64,000 nt of DNA from NCBI GenBank assembly GCA_029210325.1, contig JARGPU010000003.1, forward strand, positions 157,501-221,500, in the 5' to 3' direction. The position numbers were made by a program, and so were the translations under genes. Numbering within the stretch: the stretch's first letter is position 1; each line of letters begins with the position of its first letter. Under the pieces are notes generated by a model, which saw nothing but the letters and a program-made list of their open reading frames with translations, was not told where the DNA came from and made no database searches. Below, piece after piece: positions 53,032 to 61,983 of this stretch. The stretch is from Alcanivoracaceae bacterium (GTDB lineage Bacteria; Pseudomonadota; Gammaproteobacteria; Pseudomonadales; Alcanivoracaceae).

Positions 53032-54534
53032 TCAGGCGCCGAGCAGGGCGCCGAGCATGCCCTGCTTTTTCCCCCTGAGATTTTTGCCCTCGAAATGGAG
53101 ATAGCCATCTTCGAGATTGCCGAAGCGCAAGGCAGGGAGGTCTCGCAGGTAATCATCCAGATTCTGCCAGGGTACCTTGCTTCCCTGGCGTGGCAGTCTG
53201 TCGCTGGCTCGCTGAACATAGCCGGAGCGCAGGTTGAGGAAATTCATATCGGTGCCGCAACCCTCCTCATCAGTGGGGGTGACCCGGGTGGCGCCAATGG
53301 CCCGCATGTGATTGACCAAGCGGCAGACAAACTCGCAGGCAATATCGGCTTTTAGAGTCCAGGAGGCATTGGTATAGCCAAACACAAAGGCCATGTTCGG
53401 CACACCTTCGAGCATCAGTCCCTTGTACAATACTGTGTCAGCCACGCTGATTTCACGACCGTCGACACGCAGCGCAGCTCCGCCAAATAACTGAAGATCC
53501 AGGCCGGTGGCGGTAATCAGTACATCCGCGTCCAGATGGTCGCCGGATTTGAGTTGAATGCCAGTTGCGGTAATCGTGTCGATATGGTCTGTGACCACTG
53601 ATGCCTTGCCTTCCCGAATAACCTTGAAGAGGTCTCCTTTCGGGACCGCGCACATCCGCTCTTCCCAGGGGTTGTAGGTCGGCTGGAAGTGGCGCATGTC
53701 AACATTTGGGCCAAGCTGTTTGCGCGCCGCGGCTAGCAAAAGCCTGCGTATTGCTTTCGGTTTGCTTAGAGAAAGCCGGTAAACAGCGCGTTGCAGCATG
53801 ATGTTGCGTGCGCGGGCCATTCGATAGACAACCATTTCCGGCAGAAAGCGGCGCAGGTTTTTGGAGATCAGATCCTCTTCGGGTACGCTGGCAACGTAGG
53901 TCGGCGAGCGTTGCAGCATCACTACATGGTCGGCCTTGTCTGTCATCGCCGGCACCAGCGTCACCGCAGTGGCGCCGCTGCCGATCACAACCACGCGCTT
54001 GCCACTGTAATCATAGTTTTCAGGCCAGTGCTGTGGATGAATCAGCTTGCCTTTGAAGTTTTTCAGGCCGGGAATGTCCGGAGTATAACCGGCATCGTAT
54101 TTATAGTATCCGGTGCAGTTAAAGACGAAACCGGCGCTAAAGGTTTCTTCCTTGCCTGTTTTTTCATTGACAGCGGTAACGGTCCAGTGGCACTTTTTGC
54201 TGTCCCACTCTTCTGAAAGAACTTTCAATCCGAAATGAATGTGTTTTTTGACGTCATAGTCGCGAGCGGTGTCTTCAATGTAGCTTCGAATGGACGGCCC
54301 GTCGGCAAGCATTTTTGTTTGCGTCCAGGGACGAAAATTGTAGCCGAGCGTAAACATATCCGAGTCTGACCGAATGCCTGGATAGCGAAACAGATCCCAG
54401 GTTCCGCCGATCCTTTCGCGCCGTTCGATAATGCCGAAACGTACGTTTGGACATTTCTTCTGCAGGTGGCAAGCGGCACCGATTCCGGACAGGCCGGCGC
54501 CGATGATCAGCACATCCAGATGGTGATGTTTCAT
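53032..54534 (-). CDS. almA: AlmA-like flavin-binding monooxygenase
   Basis: 500 residues. FAD motif GAGLSG (12-17), GGTWDLFRYPGIRSDSDM (about 43-60), the Baeyer-Villiger-type fingerprint FKGKLIHPQHWP (about 159-170) and NADPH motif GSGATA (about 183-188), then ATGLDL near 345. Length and motifs match AlmA, the long-chain n-alkane monooxygenase described in Acinetobacter and Alcanivorax, though EthA-like Baeyer-Villiger enzymes share these motifs. The surrounding hydrocarbon genes favour AlmA. Its ATG overlaps the hydrolase stop (ATGA), so the two are coupled. Control by the TTGG-N8-CCAA site upstream of the operon is likely. Confidence 0.82.
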   Translation of the reverse strand: MKHHHLDVLIIGAGLSGIGAACHLQKKCPNVRFGIIERRERIGGTWDLFRYPGIRSDSDMFTLGYNFRPWTQTKMLADGPSIRSYIEDTARDYDVKKHIHFGLKVLSEEWDSKKCHWTVTAVNEKTGKEETFSAGFVFNCTGYYKYDAGYTPDIPGLKNFKGKLIHPQHWPENYDYSGKRVVVIGSGATAVTLVPAMTDKADHVVMLQRSPTYVASVPEEDLISKNLRRFLPEMVVYRMARARNIMLQRAVYRLSLSKPKAIRRLLLAAARKQLGPNVDMRHFQPTYNPWEERMCAVPKGDLFKVIREGKASVVTDHIDTITATGIQLKSGDHLDADVLITATGLDLQLFGGAALRVDGREISVADTVLYKGLMLEGVPNMAFVFGYTNASWTLKADIACEFVCRLVNHMRAIGATRVTPTDEEGCGTDMNFLNLRSGYVQRASDRLPRQGSKVPWQNLDDYLRDLPALRFGNLEDGYLHFEGKNLRGKKQGMLGALLGA

Positions 54535-55499
54535 GTCGATGCTCCGTGGTCGAAAGTTGAGGAAGCAGCGCGCTTACGCGGGGGGGTTCTAGATGCTTGC
54601 AGAAAGCCCAGCACTGCCTCGGTGAAGATGGTGTTTCTGTCCCCGGCGACCATATGGCCGGCCTGATTCAGCACGACATAATGCGCATGGGTAACCAGAT
54701 TGAGCAGTTCGCGCGCTCCCTGGTCGCTGAGTACGTCGCTTTGGTAACCACGTATCAACAGTACCGGGATGGAAAGCTTCCGGGCAGCACGCTCCAGCCT
54801 GACTCGCTCGAACATGCCTTCGCTGGTGTCCGAGGGCAGGCGGGCATGGTCCAGAAAGGCAGGATCCCAGTGCCAATAAAGACGGCCGTCATTCTGTTGG
54901 CGCAAATTCTTGCGCAATCCTGACAGGTCGCTCGGCGGAGGGCGGTGAGGATTATAGGCGGCGATAGCATCGCGCACCTGTTCAAGGCTGTCGAAGCCGT
55001 CCTGATGGCGGCGCATGAATTCGATGATGCGGCGCACGCCTTGTTGCTCCAACCGTGGCGCCACGTCCACCAGCACCAGCGCGGAACAGGGTAGCGAGGC
55101 ATCTTCACCAAGCGCCAGCATGGCGGTCAGACCGCCCATGGAAGCACCGACAATAATTGGCGCCGTAGGCAATGTACGAATGACGGCGTCAAGGTCTGCG
55201 ACCAGGCTCGCGGTGCTGTAATCGCCATGCGCACACCAATCGCTTTCGCCGTGCCCGCGTGCATCCAGAGTAATGGCACAGTAGCCCGCGCCGGCAAGTG
55301 TCTGAGCAGTGTCGGACCAGGCATGGCGCGTCTGGCCTCCGCCGTGAAGCAGCAGCACGATAGGGGCGGTTAACTCGCCGAATCGACTTGCTCGGAGGAC
55401 CAGTCCATTGGCACCGATAAACAGTGCCGGCACCGCTGACGAATTCGGCCGGTCTTTTTGCTCGGACTGGTCGGTGGGCCTGGTGTGACTGGGTGTCAT
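54531..55499 (-). CDS. Alpha/beta hydrolase
   Basis: 322 residues with the alpha/beta-hydrolase core: oxyanion HGGGQTRH (about 50-57), DARGHGES (about 83-90), nucleophile elbow GASMGG (about 113-118), and catalytic His in NQAGHMVAGD (about 285). It should hydrolyse an ester or lactone; beside a Baeyer-Villiger-like monooxygenase an ester-cleaving role is natural. ATG 55499 follows AAAGAGGTGACC. First gene of the reverse operon; the palindrome at 55537 lies 38 bases upstream. Confidence 0.88.
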   Translation of the reverse strand: MTPSHTRPTDQSEQKDRPNSSAVPALFIGANGLVLRASRFGELTAPIVLLLHGGGQTRHAWSDTAQTLAGAGYCAITLDARGHGESDWCAHGDYSTASLVADLDAVIRTLPTAPIIVGASMGGLTAMLALGEDASLPCSALVLVDVAPRLEQQGVRRIIEFMRRHQDGFDSLEQVRDAIAAYNPHRPPPSDLSGLRKNLRQQNDGRLYWHWDPAFLDHARLPSDTSEGMFERVRLERAARKLSIPVLLIRGYQSDVLSDQGARELLNLVTHAHYVVLNQAGHMVAGDRNTIFTEAVLGFLQASRTPPRKRAASSTFDHGAST

Positions 55500-55536
55500 G
55501 GTCACCTCTTTCTGCGTGAGCACAGCGGTTCCTGAG

Positions 55537-55552
55537 TTGGTCGAACAACCAA
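55537..55552. promoter_or_regulatory. TTGG-N8-CCAA operator, site B
   Basis: TTGGTCGAACAACCAA in the promoter of the hydrolase-almA operon. Matches site A at 60275 in 13 of 16 bases and site C at 42216 in the arms and centre spacing. Confidence 0.68.
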
Positions 55553-55642
55553 ATGGTAGTTCAAAGCAGGGGTGAGTGGCAAAGCGTTTCTACGTGTCAG
55601 GTGAACCCGGCTGTAAATTTGGCCTGTTGTGCCTGCCATCAG

Positions 55643-55666
55643 AAAAAAAAGCCCCTTGACGGGGCT
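55643..55666 (-). terminator. Intrinsic terminator of the porin/Ig-like lipoprotein operon
   Basis: On the minus strand AGCCCC, loop GTCAA, GGGGCT, then eight T. It lies 46 bases after the stop codon of the large Ig-like lipoprotein gene. Confidence 0.88.
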
Positions 55667-55711
55667 AAATGGCGTGCGCCGCTAGCGACACACGAGGAGC
55701 CAGGTTTTGCG

Positions 55712-58700
55712 TCAGAAATTCTTGACCGGCAGGAAGGTTAAAGTCAGATCGGCTGCAAGGGCGGGGACCTCCAGTTCCACGTTTCCAAGGCCGAGACCTA
55801 ACAAACTGATGTTGGCTGGAATCAGCAGCGGGTCCGGGTTGCGGATTTTGAGGATCAACCGGCCGTCGTCGACAAAGCGCAGCGGCCCCTCAAGTGTCAC
55901 GTTGGTGACCCGCTTGCTGCGAATGTCGTGACCAAGCTCGATAATCAGTCGCGGTTCCAGCTCGGGCGCATCCACCAGAATATCGAAAGTGGCGTTGAAC
56001 CAGGGGCCGTCAGGCGTATCGGAGATGAACCCGGTGATAAAGGGCTCATTTTCTCCTTGAGGCACCAGTCTGAGCACTAATGGCCCCGTGTCCAGACCGA
56101 TTGTGATGAGGAACAGGGCACGAGCCTCCAGAAAAACACTGGTGGTACTTAGTGTGGTCGGATAAATGTTGGCGCGTATGGCTCCGGTTATGAAATTGTC
56201 TGTAGCCGGGTTGCCGTCAATCAGACGCCGGTTTACCTCGACGTCTGGATCGAAGTTGCGCGGTCCGGCCGCCAGAGCGCCGCTGCTGAGAAAGGCAAAG
56301 CGCTTTTCCGGGCAATTTTGCCCGATTGAACAGCCGAGATTGGCACTTGTGATAACGCCGCCGAAGTCCTTCAACTCTAGCCGCAGGTGATTGGCGGGTG
56401 CGTCGATGCTGTTGTCCGGCAGAACTACGGCACCTTGTTCTTCTGCATCCAGCACCATATTGGCATTGACATCCACTACGGGCAGGACGCGTAACCCGAC
56501 CAATGTGTAGCGATCTTCCTCGTCGGCAGCGACAAAGTGATTCACTAGATCGGGACCGCCCTCGCGCGGGGCTGGGGCCGATGCACTGCTTTGTGAGATT
56601 TGCCGGGTTTGCAGCGGTGCGCCGTCCGGTGAACAGATGGCATTGACACCACAGTCGGCACCGTTCGGCACCGATCTCAGTGTGTACCGATACAGCTCAC
56701 CCGCCTGCCAGGGGGTGTCCGGGAAAAACTGGACGCGCTGGGGCAGGATATCCAGTCGACCAGGTTCCGGTAACCAGCTGTTATCCGGTGCGCGGCGTTC
56801 TACGAAGAAGGTATCGTCGTTGATCGTTGCCGGATCGACACTACGGTTGAATGTCACCCTGATCGGGTAGTCCTTGTACAGACTGTCCACATGGAACAGG
56901 GGGTCGCTGCTCTGGCCACCCTGACAGCGACCATTACGCCAGCTGTCTCTTGGCCCGGTGAGCACGGCGCCTGTGAGTGCACAGGAAAAGCCGGGAAATA
57001 CTGCGGCGACCGGCGAGCGCAGGTTGGCGGCGCTGCCGCCGGGAAGAAACAGGTCATCGAGGCGCAGCGCCAGTGTTTCATCCTGATTCAATGGATTACC
57101 CTGCGTATCGCGCAGCAAGCTGGTCAGGACAATCTCGATATCGGTATTGTGCTCCAGAAGGCTGCCGTCGATGACCACCGTGGCGCCGTCGTGGCGCATC
57201 GGGGCGAGCTCTCTGGCTACCAGATTGCCGTCGGCAAAAATCTGGATGGCACCGTCAAGGAACACGGAGGCTGCGTCCAGCGGTTTGTTGAAATTCAGGA
57301 TAACCGGGTCGCCGGGGCGGGCATTGGGCTGGAAGTCTTCGCCGGGTGACCAGGATTGCAGCTCAAGCGGACGCGCATCGGTTGGCGGTACCGGCGCATT
57401 GCGCTGGTCGGCATACGCTTCCAGACGGAAAGACAGCAGGCCGCTGGCGCGTTCCAGACCGAGAATCTCCGGTTCGACCACACCGACGGCATCCATCACC
57501 AGTACACCGCCCTCTACTATCGCAAGACCTACCACCTGAATGTTTAGCAGGTTCTGGCTCAGCGCTGCGTTGGCAATCTCGCCCCCCGCGGTCATGGCCG
57601 CATCCATGTTGAGCAGGGCATAGCGCGGAGCATCCTGCGCCTTGCTGAACGGGTTGGCGATCAGGTAGCCGTTTGCGTCGCTGAGCAGTGTGATCAGTAC
57701 TTCACCGGTTTCGATGCCAGAGGTAATTTCGCCGAGAATGTCGACGGCCACCGGGCTGCCGCGGAGTACGGAGCCTGCGGGCACCCGCAGTGGTACTGCA
57801 TCGGGAAAATCGGGAACGAAAGCCAGATCTGCCGCCAGATCGCCCTCAAGCCTGGTAAAAGATTCGTTACCCAATACAAAGGTTTCTATCGGCACCTCAT
57901 TGACACTTTGCCCGGTGAGCCTTGAGGTAAGCTCCGGCTGTTGTTCACCAAGCGTTCCGACCTTGAGTACCGCCGTTTCACGAGGTAGCGTTACCACCGG
58001 GGTGAAGGAGCGTTCCAGCAGGGGGAGCTCTTCATCCTCCCGGCTGCGTAGACCGGACAGGATAAGCGTGTGCTCCGTCGGCTCAAGATCATCCCTCGGG
58101 TCGAGTACCAGATAGCGACCCTGCAGTAACAGCGTGGCCTCGACCAGACTGCCTTGGGCATTTTCAAGCCGGACCTGCTCTCCATAATTAATGCCGGCCG
58201 GATCCAGCAAGCGATTGAACGCCATTCTCAGGGTGCTCATGTCGTTCGGCTGACTGGCATCCTCAATGTCGACCAGCAGCGAGCTCTGATCCAGCGGGGT
58301 TACCGCGAGCAGCTGGAAGTCGCCGTCGCCAATCGCCCCGGCAAATCCCTGCTGCGCGCCAGCGGTCCGAAAGCGAAAGTCATTAAAGGCGCCGGTGTTG
58401 ATGCTGCCGAGGCCGGCGTCGCTCAGTTGCAGTTGGTATTCCCTGTTTGGCACGAGTCCGTCCACAGGGCGTAGTAGCAGGCCGCGTCCGTTATCCACTA
58501 TTTCGTGGCTGAACACGACAGGGCCACCACTCTCGACAGCGACCAGTTGCAATCTTTCATCTATTTCCGCAATGACGGTTTCTTCAAGAGGCGCCGAAAA
58601 ACGAAGCACCATCTGGGTGCTGGGAGTCACTTCCTGCTGGCCCGGGTAGGGATAGGCGAAAACAAGACTCTCCGGCGTCGTCCAGGGGATGGTAATGCTG

Positions 58701-58801
58701 CCTTTGTCGCCACCACATCCGGACAGCAGGAGGAAGCCCGGAAGCATCACCCAGAGTGCCAGAAACGCGGACATCGTTCGGCGATTTTTTATAGTTTTCA
58801 T
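55712..58801 (-). CDS. Large Ig-like (SbsA/Big_5) surface lipoprotein
   Basis: 1029 residues. The lipoprotein signal ends at LLSGC (about residues 24-28), so the mature protein starts CGGDKG. Several Ig-like repeats of the SbsA type are visible, each starting with a pattern like PGQQEVTPSTQMVLRFSAPL (about 48-67), and later GDPVILNFNKPLDAASVFLDG and YPIRVTFNRSVDPATINDD. Near the middle, a cysteine cluster (FSCALTG, NGRCQGG, ADCGVNAIC) suggests disulfides. It follows the FadL-type porin by 48 bases and ends at a strong terminator. A role in binding hydrocarbon or assisting the porin at the surface is inference from position. Confidence 0.82.
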   Translation of the reverse strand: MKTIKNRRTMSAFLALWVMLPGFLLLSGCGGDKGSITIPWTTPESLVFAYPYPGQQEVTPSTQMVLRFSAPLEETVIAEIDERLQLVAVESGGPVVFSHEIVDNGRGLLLRPVDGLVPNREYQLQLSDAGLGSINTGAFNDFRFRTAGAQQGFAGAIGDGDFQLLAVTPLDQSSLLVDIEDASQPNDMSTLRMAFNRLLDPAGINYGEQVRLENAQGSLVEATLLLQGRYLVLDPRDDLEPTEHTLILSGLRSREDEELPLLERSFTPVVTLPRETAVLKVGTLGEQQPELTSRLTGQSVNEVPIETFVLGNESFTRLEGDLAADLAFVPDFPDAVPLRVPAGSVLRGSPVAVDILGEITSGIETGEVLITLLSDANGYLIANPFSKAQDAPRYALLNMDAAMTAGGEIANAALSQNLLNIQVVGLAIVEGGVLVMDAVGVVEPEILGLERASGLLSFRLEAYADQRNAPVPPTDARPLELQSWSPGEDFQPNARPGDPVILNFNKPLDAASVFLDGAIQIFADGNLVARELAPMRHDGATVVIDGSLLEHNTDIEIVLTSLLRDTQGNPLNQDETLALRLDDLFLPGGSAANLRSPVAAVFPGFSCALTGAVLTGPRDSWRNGRCQGGQSSDPLFHVDSLYKDYPIRVTFNRSVDPATINDDTFFVERRAPDNSWLPEPGRLDILPQRVQFFPDTPWQAGELYRYTLRSVPNGADCGVNAICSPDGAPLQTRQISQSSASAPAPREGGPDLVNHFVAADEEDRYTLVGLRVLPVVDVNANMVLDAEEQGAVVLPDNSIDAPANHLRLELKDFGGVITSANLGCSIGQNCPEKRFAFLSSGALAAGPRNFDPDVEVNRRLIDGNPATDNFITGAIRANIYPTTLSTTSVFLEARALFLITIGLDTGPLVLRLVPQGENEPFITGFISDTPDGPWFNATFDILVDAPELEPRLIIELGHDIRSKRVTNVTLEGPLRFVDDGRLILKIRNPDPLLIPANISLLGLGLGNVELEVPALAADLTLTFLPVKNF

Positions 58802-58849
58802 GATGGATTTCTCCCTGTTTGCCACTATTCGCATCTATTGAAGTTCCGC

Positions 58850-60220
58850 TCAGAACTTCACGGAAGCGGATAATGAAATGACCTGAATATCGCCATCAGC
58901 ACGCACCGTTTCATATGGTGCCGGGTCGGAAGGCGAGTTGATGGAGGTCAGCTCGAAATCGCGCTCATCGAGCTTTTGGTACTGATAGGCCAGTGACAGC
59001 ACCACGGGAGTATTGATGATGGGGGCGCTGTTCAGGCGATAGTCGGCGCCAACGCCCAGCACCATTTTGTCAGTATCAAGAAAATTCACGTCCTGCGAGC
59101 GGGAAGATCTCAGTGGTGAATCTTCCAGCGAAAGTCCGCCAAAAAGCCTGAACCGGTCAGACCAGCGAAAGCTGGCACCAATGCGGGGAACGACCACGTC
59201 ACTGAAGCGCAAGACCGCTTGGTCTCTGACCGTGTCTCCGGCAAACTTGCGTTCCAGTTCGGACCACTTCTGCTGTTCCAGAGAGGCCACAAGTTCGAAC
59301 TTCCCAAGGGGTAGCAGGACTCCGCCGCCCAACACCTCGGGCTGGAATGAGTCGATGGTAGTAAGCACCAGATCGAGTCCAGGGTCGGGAATGACCCCGG
59401 GGATAACCACGTTGGCATCTACACTGACCTCGTAGTCGGTCGCGTCGCGCCAGAATAGTGCCACTTCCAATCCATCGAGTCCGAACGGCATGCAGGGCGA
59501 AGAACCACAGAAAAGCTCGGATGTGCGAATGTTAAATCCCAGCGCAGGGGACAGTGAAGGAGAGCCTTCCAGCGATAGCTGCTCGGAATCGGTATTGCCT
59601 GCGAGATCAGAGACAGCTTCAAGACGGGCCTTGGCAGCCAGTGTCAAACGCGCGGAGAAGCCGGCATCGACACCGCGCATGAGATCACGCACAGCGCCAC
59701 CAAATGCCAGATATAGCGGCTGAGACTCGTAGCGTAGGAACTGGCCTTCTTCAGCTGTGTTGGCCTGAAACGGTAAAATATTGGATGAGTATTCATCGAG
59801 GCCCACGTTTATTCCCAGATACATCGGGCGGGTTGTGTTCGATGTACCGCTAATACGGGTCTTGATGCCCAGCAATAGGAGTTCCGAACTGGTATCCGAC
59901 AGGACGTCATTCTGACGTACCAGCGGGTCAGAGCCTCCCAGCGATTTGGCGCGTAGTTCCTGGTCGCCATATTGCAGTACGGTACTCAACTCGCCTTCCG
60001 GAGAGCGAGCCATCGCCGCAGGGTTGTAATACAGAGACCAGACCCCGGGTTCGAAGGCACTGAATGCTTGCGCAGAACCGGCGTTGATCGGACCGAGACC
60101 ATAGGTGGATGCGGCATCGCCGGCACCGGCAATCGCATGGTTTGAATGTGCGCCAACTACTAATGTGGCCAGAAACAGACCGAAGATGGTCGATTGGGGC
60201 TGCTGAGGGTTGCATGCCAT
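58850..60220 (-). CDS. FadL/OmpP1/TodX-type outer membrane hydrocarbon transporter
   Basis: 456 residues. Signal peptide (cleavage near HAIA-GAG), then the FadL-type N-terminal hatch ending in WSLYYNPAAMARSPEGE (about 61-77), multiple amphipathic beta strands and a terminal aromatic residue (SLSASVKF), as in 14-strand FadL barrels. Such porins take up long-chain fatty acids or alkanes; Alcanivorax OmpT proteins for long-chain alkanes belong here. AAGGA precedes the ATG. The perfect 7-bp-arm palindrome at 60272-60293 lies 52 bases upstream. Confidence 0.87.
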   Translation of the reverse strand: MACNPQQPQSTIFGLFLATLVVGAHSNHAIAGAGDAASTYGLGPINAGSAQAFSAFEPGVWSLYYNPAAMARSPEGELSTVLQYGDQELRAKSLGGSDPLVRQNDVLSDTSSELLLLGIKTRISGTSNTTRPMYLGINVGLDEYSSNILPFQANTAEEGQFLRYESQPLYLAFGGAVRDLMRGVDAGFSARLTLAAKARLEAVSDLAGNTDSEQLSLEGSPSLSPALGFNIRTSELFCGSSPCMPFGLDGLEVALFWRDATDYEVSVDANVVIPGVIPDPGLDLVLTTIDSFQPEVLGGGVLLPLGKFELVASLEQQKWSELERKFAGDTVRDQAVLRFSDVVVPRIGASFRWSDRFRLFGGLSLEDSPLRSSRSQDVNFLDTDKMVLGVGADYRLNSAPIINTPVVLSLAYQYQKLDERDFELTSINSPSDPAPYETVRADGDIQVISLSASVKF

Positions 60221-60271
60221 GCAAGTGTTCCTTCTTCTGTTGTTATGTTGGGCAGGTTCGGGGAATACTCT

Positions 60272-60293
60272 GATTTGGTCGTTCAGCCAAATC
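60272..60293. promoter_or_regulatory. TTGG-N8-CCAA operator, site A (perfect arms)
   Basis: GATTTGG-TCGTTCAG-CCAAATC, the most symmetrical of three related sites, in the 236-base gap between the AraC gene and the FadL-type gene. Nothing else in the gap is supported as a gene. Confidence 0.7.
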
Positions 60294-60456
60294 AGGGGGC
60301 CAGATTAGGGAATTGAGTAACTGTCGGGAATAGGTAAAACGAGTGATTTACAGGCAAGCTTTTAGGCTCGCCTGATGGTGGCAAGCTATCAGAGGGTTAC
60401 AGGCATATGTTTACAAATAAGGCAAGGTTGTATGGGCCCGCGGACTCAAAGTATTT

Positions 60457-61521
60457 TCAGGTTCTGGTGGGCAACGTGTCTTGCGACATGACGCGCTGTC
60501 TGTACTGCTCCGGTGGCTGGCCAAACCACCGTTTGAAGGCACGCCTGAAATTGGCGCTGTCGTGATAGTTCATCAACGCCGCGATGTCCTCGATCGACAG
60601 TTTGCTGTCGCACAGGTAGCTGGCCGCCTGCTGGGACAGGATGTCGTCACGAATTTGTCGAAAACTGCTGTTCTCCTGTTTGAGCTTGCGGGCCAGAGTG
60701 CGTTTGTTCATGAACAGGGAGGCTGCGGCTTCTTCTTCACTGAGCGTGCCGGGTGGTCGGGACAGCATCATCTTCTTGAGCCGGGTCTGGTAGTTCGGTT
60801 TATGGGTCGGAAGTTGCGCTAGCATGGCTTCGCACTGCTGCAGGGCAAGACGGTAGTTTTCATGATTGGCGGAGGCGTTCGGTTCCTGGCACAGCGTCAT
60901 CGGTAGCTTGAGCGTCAAATGATCACAGCCAAAGCGAATTCGTCCGGACAAATACTCGGCATAGAGGGCATGGTATTCGGGTGCCGGATGGGTAAAGCCT
61001 ATTTCCGCCTCATACAGGGGGCGGCCGACAATGAACTCGCCGAATTCGAGCAGCACCTTGACAATCGTGTCCGCCACGCTGCGCTGGAGGTCTGCCTCCA
61101 GCGGCACCTGAAAATCCAGCCTGCACTCCAGATGTTCTTCAACCTGCTGCAAATGCAGCTGGATAACGCTGGCGCGGGTGGGCAGGAAGGTGTGTATCGC
61201 CCGTAATGCGCTGAGCAGGTCCGGGCTGCTGGAGGCGGCAAATCCCATCGCACCGTGGGTTGCCGGGGTCAGGCGTTTGCCCAGACGTAATCCGAATTCC
61301 GGCTGGCCGGACAGCGCCAGTGCGTTGCGCAAGACCCGTACCTGCTGGGCCGGTGTGAGCAGGCTGTCCTCGCTCAGGAACTGCTCGACGCTAAGAGCCG
61401 TGCCACGCAGTAAAATGGGCAACTGCCTGACTGTCAGGTCCAACTCACGGGCGATAATCCGCGAATAGTTCGACGGAATATCGGCTGCCAGGTTTTGCCA
61501 ACCATCTGCCTGGTTTTTCAT
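60457..61521 (-). CDS. cypR: AraC-family regulator of the CYP153 operon
   Basis: 354 residues. The N-terminal ligand-binding part is of the OruR/ArgR-type AraC regulators; the C-terminal double HTH (about 250-345) reads AAASLFMNKRTLARKLKQE and SIEDIAALMNYHDSANFRRAFKRWFGQPPEQYR. It is divergent from the ferredoxin-CYP153-GMC operon across 127 bases, an arrangement known in Alcanivorax, where the AraC protein activates the P450 operon on alkanes. The symbol is assigned by that context. ATG 61521 is used; ATG 61551 is possible. Confidence 0.85.
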   Translation of the reverse strand: MKNQADGWQNLAADIPSNYSRIIARELDLTVRQLPILLRGTALSVEQFLSEDSLLTPAQQVRVLRNALALSGQPEFGLRLGKRLTPATHGAMGFAASSSPDLLSALRAIHTFLPTRASVIQLHLQQVEEHLECRLDFQVPLEADLQRSVADTIVKVLLEFGEFIVGRPLYEAEIGFTHPAPEYHALYAEYLSGRIRFGCDHLTLKLPMTLCQEPNASANHENYRLALQQCEAMLAQLPTHKPNYQTRLKKMMLSRPPGTLSEEEAAASLFMNKRTLARKLKQENSSFRQIRDDILSQQAASYLCDSKLSIEDIAALMNYHDSANFRRAFKRWFGQPPEQYRQRVMSQDTLPTRT

Positions 61522-61648
61522 TGGCGAGGCCCCATTGCAATGCGCGCACATTGTCTCTAAATGACCCTCATCATGTCAAGAAATGACCTCGCCGCCATGT
61601 CGGCGCGGAATCACTATCCGAGTACAAGTTACTCGCAGGAGAGAGGCA

Positions 61649-61969
61649 GTGGGCAAGATTACCTTCGTTGAACACGACAACACCGCACATGTTACAGAGT
61701 TCGAGGCCGGCACCACGCTGATGCAAGTGGCTGTCGATAACGCTGTTCCCGGCATCGACGGTGATTGTGGCGGAGAGTGCGCCTGCGGCACCTGCCACAT
61801 GATCGTTGCGGATGCGTGGTTCGGCAAGACTGGCGCAGTCGGTGATGCGGAAGAACAGATGCTATCCATGACCCCGGAGCGAGCGAAAACCTCGCGTCTC
61901 GGCTGTCAGGTTCGAACCACCGATGCGATGGACGGCATGACCGTTCATTTGCCTGAATTCCAGATGTAA
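61649..61969 (+). CDS. 2Fe-2S ferredoxin for CYP153
   Basis: A 106-residue adrenodoxin/putidaredoxin-type ferredoxin. The cluster ligands are Cys in DCGGECACGTCHMIV (spacing C-x5-C-x2-C when counted from the first Cys) and a fourth in LGCQVRT. It transfers electrons from a ferredoxin reductase to the P450 encoded 14 bases downstream. GTG 61649 was chosen because AGGAGAG lies 8 bases upstream. No reductase gene is inside the window. Confidence 0.93.
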   Translation: MGKITFVEHDNTAHVTEFEAGTTLMQVAVDNAVPGIDGDCGGECACGTCHMIVADAWFGKTGAVGDAEEQMLSMTPERAKTSRLGCQVRTTDAMDGMTVHLPEFQM

Positions 61970-61983
61970 GTGCGGAGGACGCC

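Noticed and set aside
55553..55741. Short open frame on the plus strand between the hydrolase and the Ig-like lipoprotein gene
   Set aside because: It crosses the operon terminator at 55643-55666 and the end of the lipoprotein gene, and has no ribosome site or recognisable sequence.
61552..61648. A TTGG-N8-CCAA site before the CYP153 operon
   Set aside because: The 97 bases were read on both strands and no match was found; this operon is more likely under the AraC protein.
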